Source of the DNA: JBBDWZ01 sp050732575
GTDB lineage: Bacteria > Gemmatimonadota > Gemmatimonadetes > Longimicrobiales > RSA9
Direction of reading: 5' to 3'
Assembly: GCA_050732575.1 (NCBI GenBank)
Contig: JBOHRF010000176.1
Span: 1-9,939, forward strand
Length of the DNA: 9,939 nt
Shown here: positions 1 through 5,869 of the stretch, piece by piece
Numbering within the stretch: position 1 is the stretch's first letter
Layout: every line of letters begins with the position of its first letter
Translations under genes and position numbers: made by a program
The notes under the pieces: generated by a model
The model's input: the letters and a program-made list of their open reading frames with translations, nothing else
The model's database searches: none
Told to the model about the DNA's origin: nothing

Positions 1-311
1 TGGCCACCTGCAGAAATGTTCAACCTGCCACGGTCGGTTGGCCACGCTACCGACGTCCGTTGGACAGCAGAGTTGCAGCAATCCCTACTGCCCTCGCCCT
101 ACATCCTGCGCTCTCGCCCTGTTTGTTTCCGTGTCACGGCACTCCTGTATGGTTCCGGCGACGCCGGCTTAGGATTAAGGGGAGAGTGAGGCGTGGAAGG
201 GATTGTTACCAGATTGGTCAGTAACTCGCGCCACGAGCGCAGTTGACCGATTCAATACAGTCCCTTCCAGCCCTGACCCCCGCAATCCTCAGTCCTCGAT
301 CCGTTGACGTT
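1..311. other. Non-coding stretch downstream of the DUF4394 remnant
   Basis: No convincing gene is visible on either strand. The short open frames have no recognisable domain and no good ribosome binding site. The only structured element is the long inverted repeat at 194-269. A small degenerate direct repeat (TCGCCCT at about 93-99 and 113-119) is also visible and carries no obvious meaning. The stretch could hold the far end of a gene starting outside the window, but no frame reads like a conserved protein. Confidence 0.5.
194..269. repeat. 76-bp imperfect inverted repeat
   Basis: The left arm (194-220) begins TGGAAGGGATTGT and ends GATTGGTCA. The reverse complement of the right arm (244-269) begins TGGAAGGGACTGT and ends AATCGGTCA. 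The arms therefore match at both ends, with a few mismatches and a one-base length difference. The 23-nt centre contains a further small CTCG/CGAG hairpin, so the whole segment can fold into one long stem. It lies 43 nt past the stop codon of the minus-strand DUF4394 remnant. No T-tract follows on either strand, so a simple intrinsic terminator is unlikely. A MITE-like or REP-like repeat, or a degraded mobile-element end, is possible. No second copy was noticed in this window. Confidence 0.6.
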
Positions 312-690
312 TCAGGTCGCAATGGCAATTCCGCGCAGCACTGCGCGCACCTGACCCGCCAGCGTGAACTGCGCACTGCCAGGCAATCCCGTTACCGAAT
401 ACAGATTCGATCGATTCGAGCCGACCGCGGGCAGGGTCACGAACGCGGCGCCATCGGGCGCGATATCGAATCCCGCATCATTGCTCGCGTTGATGGGCAA
501 GGTGCCGATTGTGCGCAATGCGCCGCGCTCCGACAGTGTGATCACGTCGCGGTTGGCATCGATGGCCAGCAGCGATGTGGTTCCGCCGATGGCTGCGAAC
601 GTGTACGCCGTGGCTACAATGGCTGGGGTATTGGCTGTATTGGGATCGCCCGTGATGAAGCCCAGCACGGTATCCACGGTCACTGTCGCG
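312..690 (-). pseudogene. C-terminal remnant of a DUF4394-type protein
   Basis: The minus-strand frame ending at the TGA at 312-314 reads as the last third of a DUF4394 repeat/propeller protein. Seen in order are DTVLGFITGDPNTANTP, an AYT segment, LLAIDANRDVITL, GTLPINASNDAGFDIAPDG and a closing LRGIAIAT. In the family these correspond to the GDxNAG, LYGID, VGxLGVN-x-GFDI and IRGLAV elements. The normal N-terminal two thirds are absent. Upstream of about 690 the sequence becomes the out-of-frame S9-peptidase fragment. The frame stays open upstream to 1727, but that part is antisense to the repeat and the AraC-type gene and shows no family similarity. No start codon or ribosome binding site belongs to the fragment, so it is most likely dead sequence left by a deletion or recombination. 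Family assignment rests on recalled motifs. Confidence 0.6.
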
Positions 691-970
691 TCGAGGACAG
701 GCCCTGTTCGAGCGAAACTAGGTAGATATCGGTCTGCCGGCGCGCTTCCTTCCAGTCGGGTTTCGAGATCATATAGAGCAGCCACTTGCGATCGGGACTC
801 GGTGCCACTGAGCCGGCCTGCTTCGTGAGCTGCATGTCGAGGAACGTCATGGGTCGCTCGGCCGCCGCGCCCTGAGTTTGGGCGCCGGCTGACATGCCAA
901 ACCCGGAGACAATGGTCAGAACGCTCAGGCCGAGGACGGTAAGCGCAGGTCGGGCAAGAGATCTGTACAT
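680..970 (-). pseudogene. N-terminal remnant of an S9-family (prolyl oligopeptidase-like) peptidase
   Basis: The 96-residue frame starts at the ATG at 968-970 with a GAGGAG motif just upstream; the spacing of about 1 nt is unusually tight. Residues 1-31 form a signal peptide (basic start, hydrophobic core through LTVLGLSVLTIVSGFG, AGA-Q cleavage region). The mature part includes MTFLDMQLTKQAGSVAPSPD, then KWLLYMISKPDWKEARRQTD, then IYLVSLEQG and SSTRQ. This matches the opening of exported S9-family dipeptidyl/acylaminoacyl peptidases, where the first propeller blade begins. The family normally runs 600-800 residues, with a catalytic Ser-Asp-His hydrolase domain at the C-terminus. Here the frame stops immediately after STRQ, where DUF4394-like sequence begins in another frame. 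The rest of the propeller and the whole catalytic domain are missing, so no peptidase activity is possible. Confidence 0.7.
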
Positions 971-1335
971 ACTCCTCGCGCTTTGAGGAACGGGATGGAC
1001 AGGCGCTCAATATGGGGCGGTTGCAGGACGAAGCCGATGAACGGCTGGAAGAGTGCGCTGGGAAGGGTCGATGGGAAGTCGGAAGATGGGAGTTGGTTCT
1101 ACCGGAGCATCGCTGGGGACGGCGGCGAAGCATCGCTGAGAAAGGACGGTGGGAGTTGGGAGTCGGTTGCCGAGATTTGAAACCCATAGAAACGACCCAC
1201 TCAGTTGGGAGAAGACCCACAAATTGCGCACGGCACGCACGGCACGCACCGCAACGCACCGCAACGCACCGCACCACACCGCACCACACCGCAACGCACC
1301 GCACCACACCGCACCACACCGCACCCCGGAGGCAC
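971..1335. other. Non-coding region with GGGAGTTGG repeats and a decamer array
   Basis: This 365-nt interval separates the S9 remnant (minus strand) from the AraC-type gene (plus strand). Open frames cross it in all three + phases, but mainly because the T-free repeat contains no stop codons; the translations are low-complexity His/Thr/Arg. The first half is G-rich on the + strand and has imperfect repeats of GGGAGTTGG (about 1088 and 1151) and of AGCATCGCTG (about 1107 and 1129). The second half switches to a C/A-rich + strand (decamer array). The switch in base skew midway suggests independently acquired or expanded segments. No clear promoter hexamers were identified. Confidence 0.5.
1231..1325 (+). 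repeat. 10-bp tandem repeat array with a 30-bp higher-order unit
   Basis: Two decamer versions alternate: GCAACGCACC (A) and GCACCACACC (B). From 1251 the order is A, A-B-B, A-B-B, then a partial unit, so 1261-1290 and 1291-1320 are identical 30-bp repeats. The 5' edge degenerates into two copies of GGCACGCAC (1232-1249). The array sits inside a 111-nt run (1226-1336) without a single T on the + strand, ending at the proposed start codon of the AraC-type gene. The minus strand carries GG doublets every 5 nt through the B units (GGTGTGGTGC), which could form two-tier G-quadruplexes. As RNA the + strand would be a C-rich, G-poor, unstructured leader of the kind Rho binds. Length variation by slippage is expected for such an array. 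Confidence 0.9.
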
Positions 1336-1932
1336 ATGCGACGCAAACCATCAAGCCACGATGCGGCGAGGGGCGCCGTTGGCATCAGTATGGCTAGCGC
1401 TGTCACGGAGGACCGCGCGATCATCGAGCGCGTGTGGACCCTGAGCGCACAGCTGGATACCGGCCTCAGCGATCCCGACGTGGTTCGGGAGCTTCGCGAC
1501 ATCTTGGGGGAAGTACGTCGGCGGCTTTCCATCAGCGATGCAATTCTGTCATTGCTTGCGCACCATGGCGCTTCTAAGCCTCTGCTTGCAGAGGCGGGCT
1601 TCAAACTGGCGGCGGCGAGGCCGCCGCAAACAATCAAAGGACTGGCCCGACACTCCGGCAGGGACGAGACCACACTGAGGCGCCACTGGAAACGGCTCTG
1701 CCCGGATGCAAAGTTCCACTGTTTCAATCAGTTGCTCCTGCTCGCGCGGTTTCTGACAAAGGCCGGATCACCATCCGAACGGGCGCAGGCACTAGACATT
1801 GACATCCGGGTCTTGCGCAGTAACGCTCGGGCGTTGACTGGGATGCGACTGGAGCAACTGGCCGCCAGTCCGTGCATCATCATCGAGGTGCTGGAAATGT
1901 GGCTCAGGCCGAATGCCGGGGATTCGCAGTAA
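1336..1932 (+). CDS. AraC-type helix-turn-helix transcriptional regulator
   Basis: The protein has 198 residues with this start. Residues 99-121 (TIKGLARHSGRDETTLRRHW onward) form the first HTH. A linker containing NQLLLLARFL follows, then a weaker second HTH at about 143-168 ending RSNARALTGMRLEQL, which mirrors the RRLTGLTPxEL close of AraC/XylS DNA-binding domains. The N-terminal part (about 25-75) is helical with no recognised ligand-binding domain, and the total is shorter than the usual 250-300 residues. The ATG at 1336 is preferred because GGAGG lies 3 nt upstream (1328-1332). The ATG at 1390 (MASAVTE) is an alternative giving 180 residues with a poorer site. A longer frame from 1012 would translate the tandem repeat and is unlikely. 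The gene lies 125 nt upstream of the peptide-propeller-oxidoreductase unit on the same strand, so it may control it; this is inference. The second HTH is divergent, so the family call is good but not certain. Confidence 0.65.
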   Translation: MRRKPSSHDAARGAVGISMASAVTEDRAIIERVWTLSAQLDTGLSDPDVVRELRDILGEVRRRLSISDAILSLLAHHGASKPLLAEAGFKLAAARPPQTIKGLARHSGRDETTLRRHWKRLCPDAKFHCFNQLLLLARFLTKAGSPSERAQALDIDIRVLRSNARALTGMRLEQLAASPCIIIEVLEMWLRPNAGDSQ

Positions 1933-2057
1933 AGTGCCCGGTATTTGCTCTTTCGCAGTGAACCGACACCAACCATTCTGAACACGAGCGATCGCGGTCA
2001 TTCAGGCATTCATCAGCACATTTCATCGCGTCGACACATTGAAAAAGGAGCGGATCT
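1933..2057 (+). promoter_or_regulatory. Possible control region of the peptide operon with short direct repeats
   Basis: This 125-nt gap separates the regulator from the peptide gene. It holds clustered short direct repeats: CATTCA at 1999 and 2007, and CACATT at 2017 and 2035 (18-nt period). Direct repeats on one helix face are typical of AraC-type operators, but these are short and could be chance. No confident -35/-10 pair was found, and no intrinsic terminator follows the regulator stop codon. Read-through from the regulator into the peptide gene is therefore possible. Confidence 0.25.
2045..2050 (+). promoter_or_regulatory. Strong ribosome binding site of the peptide gene
   Basis: AAGGAG sits 7 nt before the ATG at 2058. 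It is the best-formed translation signal in the window and fixes the start of the cysteine-rich peptide. It suggests the peptide is made in larger amounts than the downstream propeller, which lacks a comparable site. Confidence 0.85.
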
Positions 2058-2339
2058 ATGGCCAGGGACAGTTTAATGCGGTTTGTCAGGTTCGGGGCGG
2101 CAATTGCGTTGTTCACGCTGTCTCAGGTATTTCTTGCCACTGGTTCGGCCGTGGGTGATGAGGGTGGCTGCCTTCCAGCCCAAAATTATGGGTGTATAAC
2201 CCATCACAACGCTTACAATAACAAGGCGTGCTCAGGAACTGGTTGTATCACGTGCAACGCTGAGCCCGAAGCGGTATGGCCCGGCTGTGGCGGAGACCTG
2301 CAGAACAAATTCAATCCGTCAATCTCTGGGTGCAACTAA
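2058..2339 (+). CDS. Small exported cysteine-rich peptide of unknown function
   Basis: The product has 93 residues and belongs to no family I recognise. The N-terminus carries Arg residues at 3, 8 and 11, a hydrophobic stretch (about 12-27, GAAIALFTLSQVFLAT) and a likely signal peptidase I site after GSA (residue 31). The mature part of about 62 residues contains seven cysteines (38, 46, 58, 63, 66, 77, 92), including a CSGTGCITC cluster, and is rich in Gly and Asn. This is a signature of a disulfide-stabilised extracytoplasmic peptide. The odd cysteine count leaves one thiol free for an intermolecular or mixed disulfide. The propeller gene begins 21 nt downstream and a CGFC thioredoxin-fold gene follows, which supports export and oxidative folding. 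The layout resembles the NVEAL-peptide/propeller pairs of Bacteroidota, although no NVEAL sequence is present. It may be a secreted signal, toxin-like peptide or structural subunit; the sequence does not decide. Confidence 0.75.
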   Translation: MARDSLMRFVRFGAAIALFTLSQVFLATGSAVGDEGGCLPAQNYGCITHHNAYNNKACSGTGCITCNAEPEAVWPGCGGDLQNKFNPSISGCN

Positions 2340-2360
2340 GAGGCGGGACCCACGAACGCA

Positions 2361-3530
2361 ATGGGCACGCGTGTCCAACGTTCTAACGCCAGCGGGATTA
2401 TGCTTACGTCTCCGGCCGACGACTGCAACCGGGCTGCAGCTTTCACTTCGGCCGCAGGGGGCCGGACTGGACCGCTAGCCACTATCGGATGCTGCGTGGT
2501 CGTGGCATGCGCTGGGGCTGATTCCGCGCCAAGTTTCGATCACGCGGGGTTACCCATAGTGTCACTTGAAGCCGCGCAACTCAGTGTGGCACCTGCAATC
2601 GGGAAGCCCACACATTTGCGGCTTCAAGGTCAGACACTCTGGGTCTCGGATATGGCGGCCGATCCTGGTCTTCACGCGTTGGATGCCGAGACCGGCGAAT
2701 TACTATACTCGACGGGTAGAAAGGGCGAAGGTCCGGGGGAATTCTCTGGAAACCCCTTTGGGCTCGAGATCGCACCGGGAGACACAAGCGGGATCTGGGC
2801 CTTTGACCTGCAGTTCCAGCGGCTGACTCGATTCGAGCGACGGCCGCTCGCACTGGACAAGATTCCAACGATTCACCTCCGGGGAACGCCACGAGTAACT
2901 AGAGTTGTCTGGATCACGCCCGACAGCATTGTCGGTTTGTCTGCCTCAGCCGAGTCCCGTTTCTCGGTGTTTGGCACCGACGGCTCACGATTGAAGACGG
3001 TGGCAGGACAGCTGATCGGTCCCGAGGATGGGCCGCATGGCGCCCGCCTTTCGGCGACCACCGCCGCGAATAAGGCATGCCGCTGGCCCGGCCGGGGATT
3101 CGTAATAGTGAACTTCATGGTAGGCCGGATAGAGTACTACGACGCACAGGCGCGGTTCGTTCGACTTGCAAAAGTCCCCTTTCCATCGGAGCCGATCTTC
3201 GCACCGGATGAATCTGGCAGAGTTGTCTTTCGCACGCCGCGTCGGTGGTACCTGGACTGCGCCACATCCAATCAATTTCTGTATGCTCTGTTCTCCGGCA
3301 GGCTGCAAACGGCCTACGACGGCGATGCGAGGGCTTCGGGCGAGTACGTCCATGTCTTTGACTGGAACGGAGACCTTCACGCGGTCTTCCGGCTCGACCG
3401 CGCCACCCGTCCCATCACGGTGAACCCGGGTGGTGACGTGCTCTATGTTGGTTCCCTGGTCGATGCTGGAATCTATCGATACCAGCTTCCGTCCATTTCA
3501 GAAAAACCGATCATTCCACCGAAGCCATAG
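2361..3530 (+). CDS. Six-bladed beta-propeller protein, probable lipoprotein
   Basis: The reading is 389 residues from the ATG at 2361; the ATG at 2400 is equally possible, and neither has a good ribosome binding site. GAGG at 2340-2343 is 17 nt before the first ATG. A short hydrophobic segment (about 39-49, PLATIGCCVVVA) ends in VVAC-AG, a lipobox with Cys50 as candidate lipid-bearing residue, although the preceding basic region is unusually long. The body has repeated strand patterns typical of six-bladed (TolB/NHL-like) propellers. Examples are LHALDAETGELLYSTGRKGE (104-123) running into GPGEF (124-128), IWAFDLQFQRLTRFE (about 145-159), and the closing YVHVFDWNGDLHAVFRLD with LYVGSLVDAGIYRYQLP. 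The GxGPGEF element and the VFDWxG ending are hallmarks of the Bacteroides-type six-bladed propeller families. Such proteins lack an obvious catalytic centre and usually act as binding scaffolds. Position between the exported peptide and the thiol oxidoreductase suggests it binds or displays the peptide (inference). Confidence 0.75.
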   Translation: MGTRVQRSNASGIMLTSPADDCNRAAAFTSAAGGRTGPLATIGCCVVVACAGADSAPSFDHAGLPIVSLEAAQLSVAPAIGKPTHLRLQGQTLWVSDMAADPGLHALDAETGELLYSTGRKGEGPGEFSGNPFGLEIAPGDTSGIWAFDLQFQRLTRFERRPLALDKIPTIHLRGTPRVTRVVWITPDSIVGLSASAESRFSVFGTDGSRLKTVAGQLIGPEDGPHGARLSATTAANKACRWPGRGFVIVNFMVGRIEYYDAQARFVRLAKVPFPSEPIFAPDESGRVVFRTPRRWYLDCATSNQFLYALFSGRLQTAYDGDARASGEYVHVFDWNGDLHAVFRLDRATRPITVNPGGDVLYVGSLVDAGIYRYQLPSISEKPIIPPKP

Positions 3531-3533
3531 ATA

Positions 3534-3539
3534 GGGAGG
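3534..3539 (+). promoter_or_regulatory. Ribosome binding site selecting a TTG start
   Basis: GGGAGG lies 5 nt before the TTG at 3545 and only 4 nt after the propeller stop codon (3528-3530). It supports TTG initiation of the thioredoxin-fold gene, because the next in-frame ATG lies deep in the domain. Confidence 0.75.
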
Positions 3540-3544
3540 ATCCT

Positions 3545-4249
3545 TTGCGGCCAGGACTGATCCGGGTAGCCAGGCGGTTGGCACGGGGCAGCATTGATAC
3601 CCTTTCGATTGCAATCGTGGCGATTGCGGTGCTAACGATCGGAGTCCGCTTCGCATTCTCCAGGCGTGACAAGCCAAATGTCGCGAAAAATGGGAACATC
3701 ACGAGCGAAGAGTTCTTCAGGCTCACCAGGGCTGCCCAGTGGGTTGGACCACCATCAGCACCGGTAGTGATCCTTCTGTATTCCGATTATCTGTGTGGTT
3801 TTTGCAAGGAGTTGAATGATCTCCTGGCAACGCTGAGGCAACGCTACCCGCAGCACCTTGCGTTGGCAATTAAACATTTCGTGGCACCGTCAAAGGAGCC
3901 TCAGGCGCTGATTCCGATCGCTGCGGAATGCGCGGCTGATCAGGAAGGCTTTATTGAGTTTCACAACGCAGCATTCGCAAGTGGACGTGTTCTTGAGTAC
4001 TCGGAGGGCTGGCGATACGTTGCCAGCGGATTGTCATTGCCCGATACGGCAGCCTTCACTTCCTGTGTACTCGGGCGTCGGTATGCGACGCGGATAGCTG
4101 AACATTTTGAAGAGGCCAGGCGTCTCGGAGTCAGATTAACACCTACACTGTATGTAAATGGACGCGTCATTGTTGGTGTTCCTCCCCTTGAACATCTTGA
4201 TTCGGCCATTGCCCGTCATTTTCCGGGACGTCAGACGTCCAGCTGGTAG
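3545..4249 (+). CDS. Membrane-anchored DsbA-like thioredoxin-fold oxidoreductase (CGFC)
   Basis: The product has 234 residues. A basic N-terminus (RVARRLARG) precedes one transmembrane helix (about 18-35, DTLSIAIVAIAVLTIGV), giving an N-in anchor with the enzyme outside the cytoplasmic membrane. The thioredoxin fold begins at about 70 with APVVILLYSDYLCGFCKEL; Cys84 and Cys87 form the CxxC active site. A helical insertion follows, then the cis-proline loop LTPTLYVNG (Thr199-Pro200) and the closing helix. This order matches DsbA/Thioredoxin_4-type proteins. Two further cysteines (129, 174) lie in the helical region and could form a second disulfide. The start is TTG with a GGGAGG site 5 nt upstream, 14 nt after the propeller gene. 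In the family, such proteins oxidise or shuffle disulfides in exported substrates; the obvious candidate here is the seven-cysteine peptide two genes upstream. Whether it acts as oxidase, isomerase or reductase cannot be told. Confidence 0.85.
   Translation: MRPGLIRVARRLARGSIDTLSIAIVAIAVLTIGVRFAFSRRDKPNVAKNGNITSEEFFRLTRAAQWVGPPSAPVVILLYSDYLCGFCKELNDLLATLRQRYPQHLALAIKHFVAPSKEPQALIPIAAECAADQEGFIEFHNAAFASGRVLEYSEGWRYVASGLSLPDTAAFTSCVLGRRYATRIAEHFEEARRLGVRLTPTLYVNGRVIVGVPPLEHLDSAIARHFPGRQTSSW
4226..4240 (+). repeat. Small perfect hairpin at the 3' end of the oxidoreductase gene
   Basis: GGACGT, a CAG loop and ACGTCC form a 6-bp stem just before the stop codon at 4247-4249. No T-tract follows, so it is at best a weak pause or mRNA-end structure. 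Confidence 0.35.
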
Positions 4250-4448
4250 CCGGGTAACGCCCTGGAAGGTCGCTCCCGAGCCTGAAAGAATGCAGAACGT
4301 CGGGCTCGCTGCCATTCCATCAGTATGCCATGCTCCAGCGGCCCCCTTTCCCGCTCGCGATTTCGGAGCTCTGGCCGAACCGTGAGTACCGTCGGTCGCA
4401 TTTCCAACGAGCGCATTCAAGTAAGCACACCGCCGCAGGGCCTGCTCC

Positions 4449-5389
4449 GCGGCCGACTATTTCGGTGCCAGCGACTGCGCATACATAGATCTCTTTACCA
4501 TCGCGCTGCGGCGCGGCCAGACGGTTACGGCCACGTCACGGTGGAAGCGGGCTTCACCACGGTGGCCGACCTGGGATCGGCGGGCTACGGCAATCTGCGA
4601 CTACGCGCCTCGATCGACGCGGACAGTGCGCCGGGTCCGCGCCTGATCGCTGCCGGTTCGTGGATGGGCGGCCGCGGCGGCGTCTGTGAGTTTGGCGGCG
4701 CCACCGTGCGCGGAGCACAGGAAGCTGCCGCGCGCGCGGCTGCGGACATTGCCGCCGGTGCCGCGCTGCTCAAATTGTGTATCACGAACTGGCTCGATCC
4801 GGTGGTAGCGCGTCCGGATTCCATCGAGTTGACCGTCGATGAAATGCGGGCAATCATGGAAAAAGCGCGCGCCGCAAATGTACCTGTCGTGGCCCACGCC
4901 ATTGGACAGGCCGGTGTGCGAGCCGCACTGTCGGCAGGCATTCGCTGGTTGGCACACACACCCGTGGTAGATGACGCGACTGCGGCTGACCTGGCGCGTG
5001 AGCGCGTCTGCATAAGCACCACCATGACTACCTTGACGCAGGGCGCTTCGGCTGCGGCGTTGGGCGCGTCATTCCAGCGCCTGCGCAGCGCCGGTGCTCG
5101 CTTTGTGCTGGGCACCGACGCCGGTGTGCTGGCGCACGGTCAGAACGCGCGCGAGCTGATCACCTTGACCGAATTGGGAATGGCACCGCTGGACGCGATC
5201 CGCGCAGCCACCATCACCGCTGCCGAGTGTTTGAACCTGCCGCCCGACCAAACCAGTCTACAACCAGGTGCGCCCGCTGACCTGGTGGCCGTGCGCGGCA
5301 ATCCGCTCGCTGATATACGCTTGCTCAGCGCGCCGTCCCTTGTGATTCGGAAGGGCCGGCGAGGGCATCCGTCTGGGGAGCGGATGTGA
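4449..5389 (+). pseudogene. 5'-truncated, frameshifted amidohydrolase remnant
   Basis: From 4541 the frame reads as the main part of an imidazolonepropionase-like amidohydrolase. It has VEAGFTTVADLGS, a lysine at 4772 (ALLKL) in the position of the metal-bridging residue, metal-ligand histidines at 4895 (VVAHAIG) and 4955 (LAHTP), and GTDAG with the catalytic Asp at 5117. The normal C-terminus follows (GAPADLVAVRGNPLADI). The family's N-terminal third, with the signal peptide, the small beta domain and the HxH metal site, is missing. Just upstream another frame (about 4449-4533) reads DYFGASDCAYIDLFTIALRR and GQTVTAT. One added base near 4534 would join it to VTVEAGFTTV, which points to a 1-nt deletion. 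An open frame from 4325 gives 354 residues, but its first 70 do not resemble the family. Without HxH the product could not bind its metal pair. The remnant follows the peptide operon but is probably unrelated to it. Confidence 0.65.
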
Positions 5390-5477
5390 TGCACGGGGCG
5401 GACCGGTCGCCATCTCACGCAACGGTACGACACGAACATGCATTGAAAAATTATCGCCCTTGACGCCAGCCCAGTCA
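5390..5477. other. Short gap between amidohydrolase remnant and attC-like site
   Basis: The gap holds no gene and no clear regulatory motif. An 8-bp palindrome GACCGGTC is present at 5401-5408. If the attC-like site is real, this is where a further cassette or the flank of a lone insertion would begin. Confidence 0.4.
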
Positions 5478-5553
5478 TATCAACGCATCGAGGGTAAGCT
5501 GCGCGGTCCACTTGCCGGTCAAATCCACGCGTCAGCTTCACCCGTTGTTAGCT
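5478..5553 (-). other. attC: attC-like integron recombination site
   Basis: Read on the minus strand, the segment starts at the toxin stop codon with AGCTAAC (6 of 7 to the RYYYAAC core) and ends with GTTGATA (5 of 7 to GTTRRRY). Between them two arms pair as GGGT with ACCC, AAGCTG with CAGCTT, and CGCG with CGCG. One unpaired G and one unpaired A, 7 nt apart, are both on the same arm. This is the layout of attC L boxes with two extrahelical bases. The unpaired spacer TCGATGC resembles the common TCAAGC spacer, and the loop is 22 nt. The total of 76 bp is within the known attC range. Orientation fits a cassette: gene first, attC immediately after its stop. No integrase gene and no second clear attC were found in the window. 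Confidence 0.6.
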
Positions 5554-5869
5554 ATCGCGCCCGGCGAAGCCAGCGTCGTGGTTCCTGCCGCACGTGCAAG
5601 CATGCGATTATGCTGGTCGCGTTTCGTGTTTCGTCCCAGATAAAGAACAGGCCATACGGGAAACGCTTCACCAAGCCGCGGCGGACGATCAGATCTGCAT
5701 CCTGATGCATGCGCGGAAATCTCTGAGGCGTGTTGCGTATTGCGATCAAAGCTTCATCCACCGCGCCAAGAAATCGCTCGCCAAGGCCAGAGGAGCGACC
5801 CTCGTACCAAGCATACGCCTCGTCAATGTCTGCCTCAGCCTCGGGGCGGACAATGAAACGCGCAGTCAC
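5552..5869 (-). CDS. RelE/ParE-family toxin of a type II toxin-antitoxin pair
   Basis: The product has 105 residues and starts at a GTG that overlaps the antitoxin stop (GTGA). The ParE-like fold shows AEADIDEAYAWYE (11-23) in the first helices, a central basic strand VRRGLVKRFPYGLFFIWDE (62-80) and the closing ACLHVRQEPRRW (89-100). In family members RFPY, the late His-Arg pair and the terminal Trp are conserved. The length is standard. ParE members poison gyrase and RelE members cleave mRNA on the ribosome. The sequence lies nearer the ParE side, but the target cannot be fixed. The antitoxin is directly upstream and translationally coupled. The stop codon abuts an attC-like structure, suggesting that the pair travels as an integron cassette. 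Confidence 0.85.
   Translation of the reverse strand: MTARFIVRPEAEADIDEAYAWYEGRSSGLGERFLGAVDEALIAIRNTPQRFPRMHQDADLIVRRGLVKRFPYGLFFIWDETRNATSIIACLHVRQEPRRWLRRAR

Noticed and set aside
1231..1325. Tandem repeat as a CRISPR array
   Set aside because: Units are 10 bp without unique spacers, and there are no cas genes.
312..1727. A single 471-residue minus-strand protein
   Set aside because: Only its last 125 or so residues resemble a family. The rest is antisense to the AraC-type gene and the tandem repeat, giving Cys/Val/Arg repeats.
1012..1932. A longer AraC-type protein starting at 1012
   Set aside because: It would need translation of the T-free decamer array as His/Thr repeats. A better ribosome binding site lies before 1336.
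4226..4260. Intrinsic terminator of the peptide operon
   Set aside because: The 6-bp hairpin lies inside the coding sequence and has no following T-tract.
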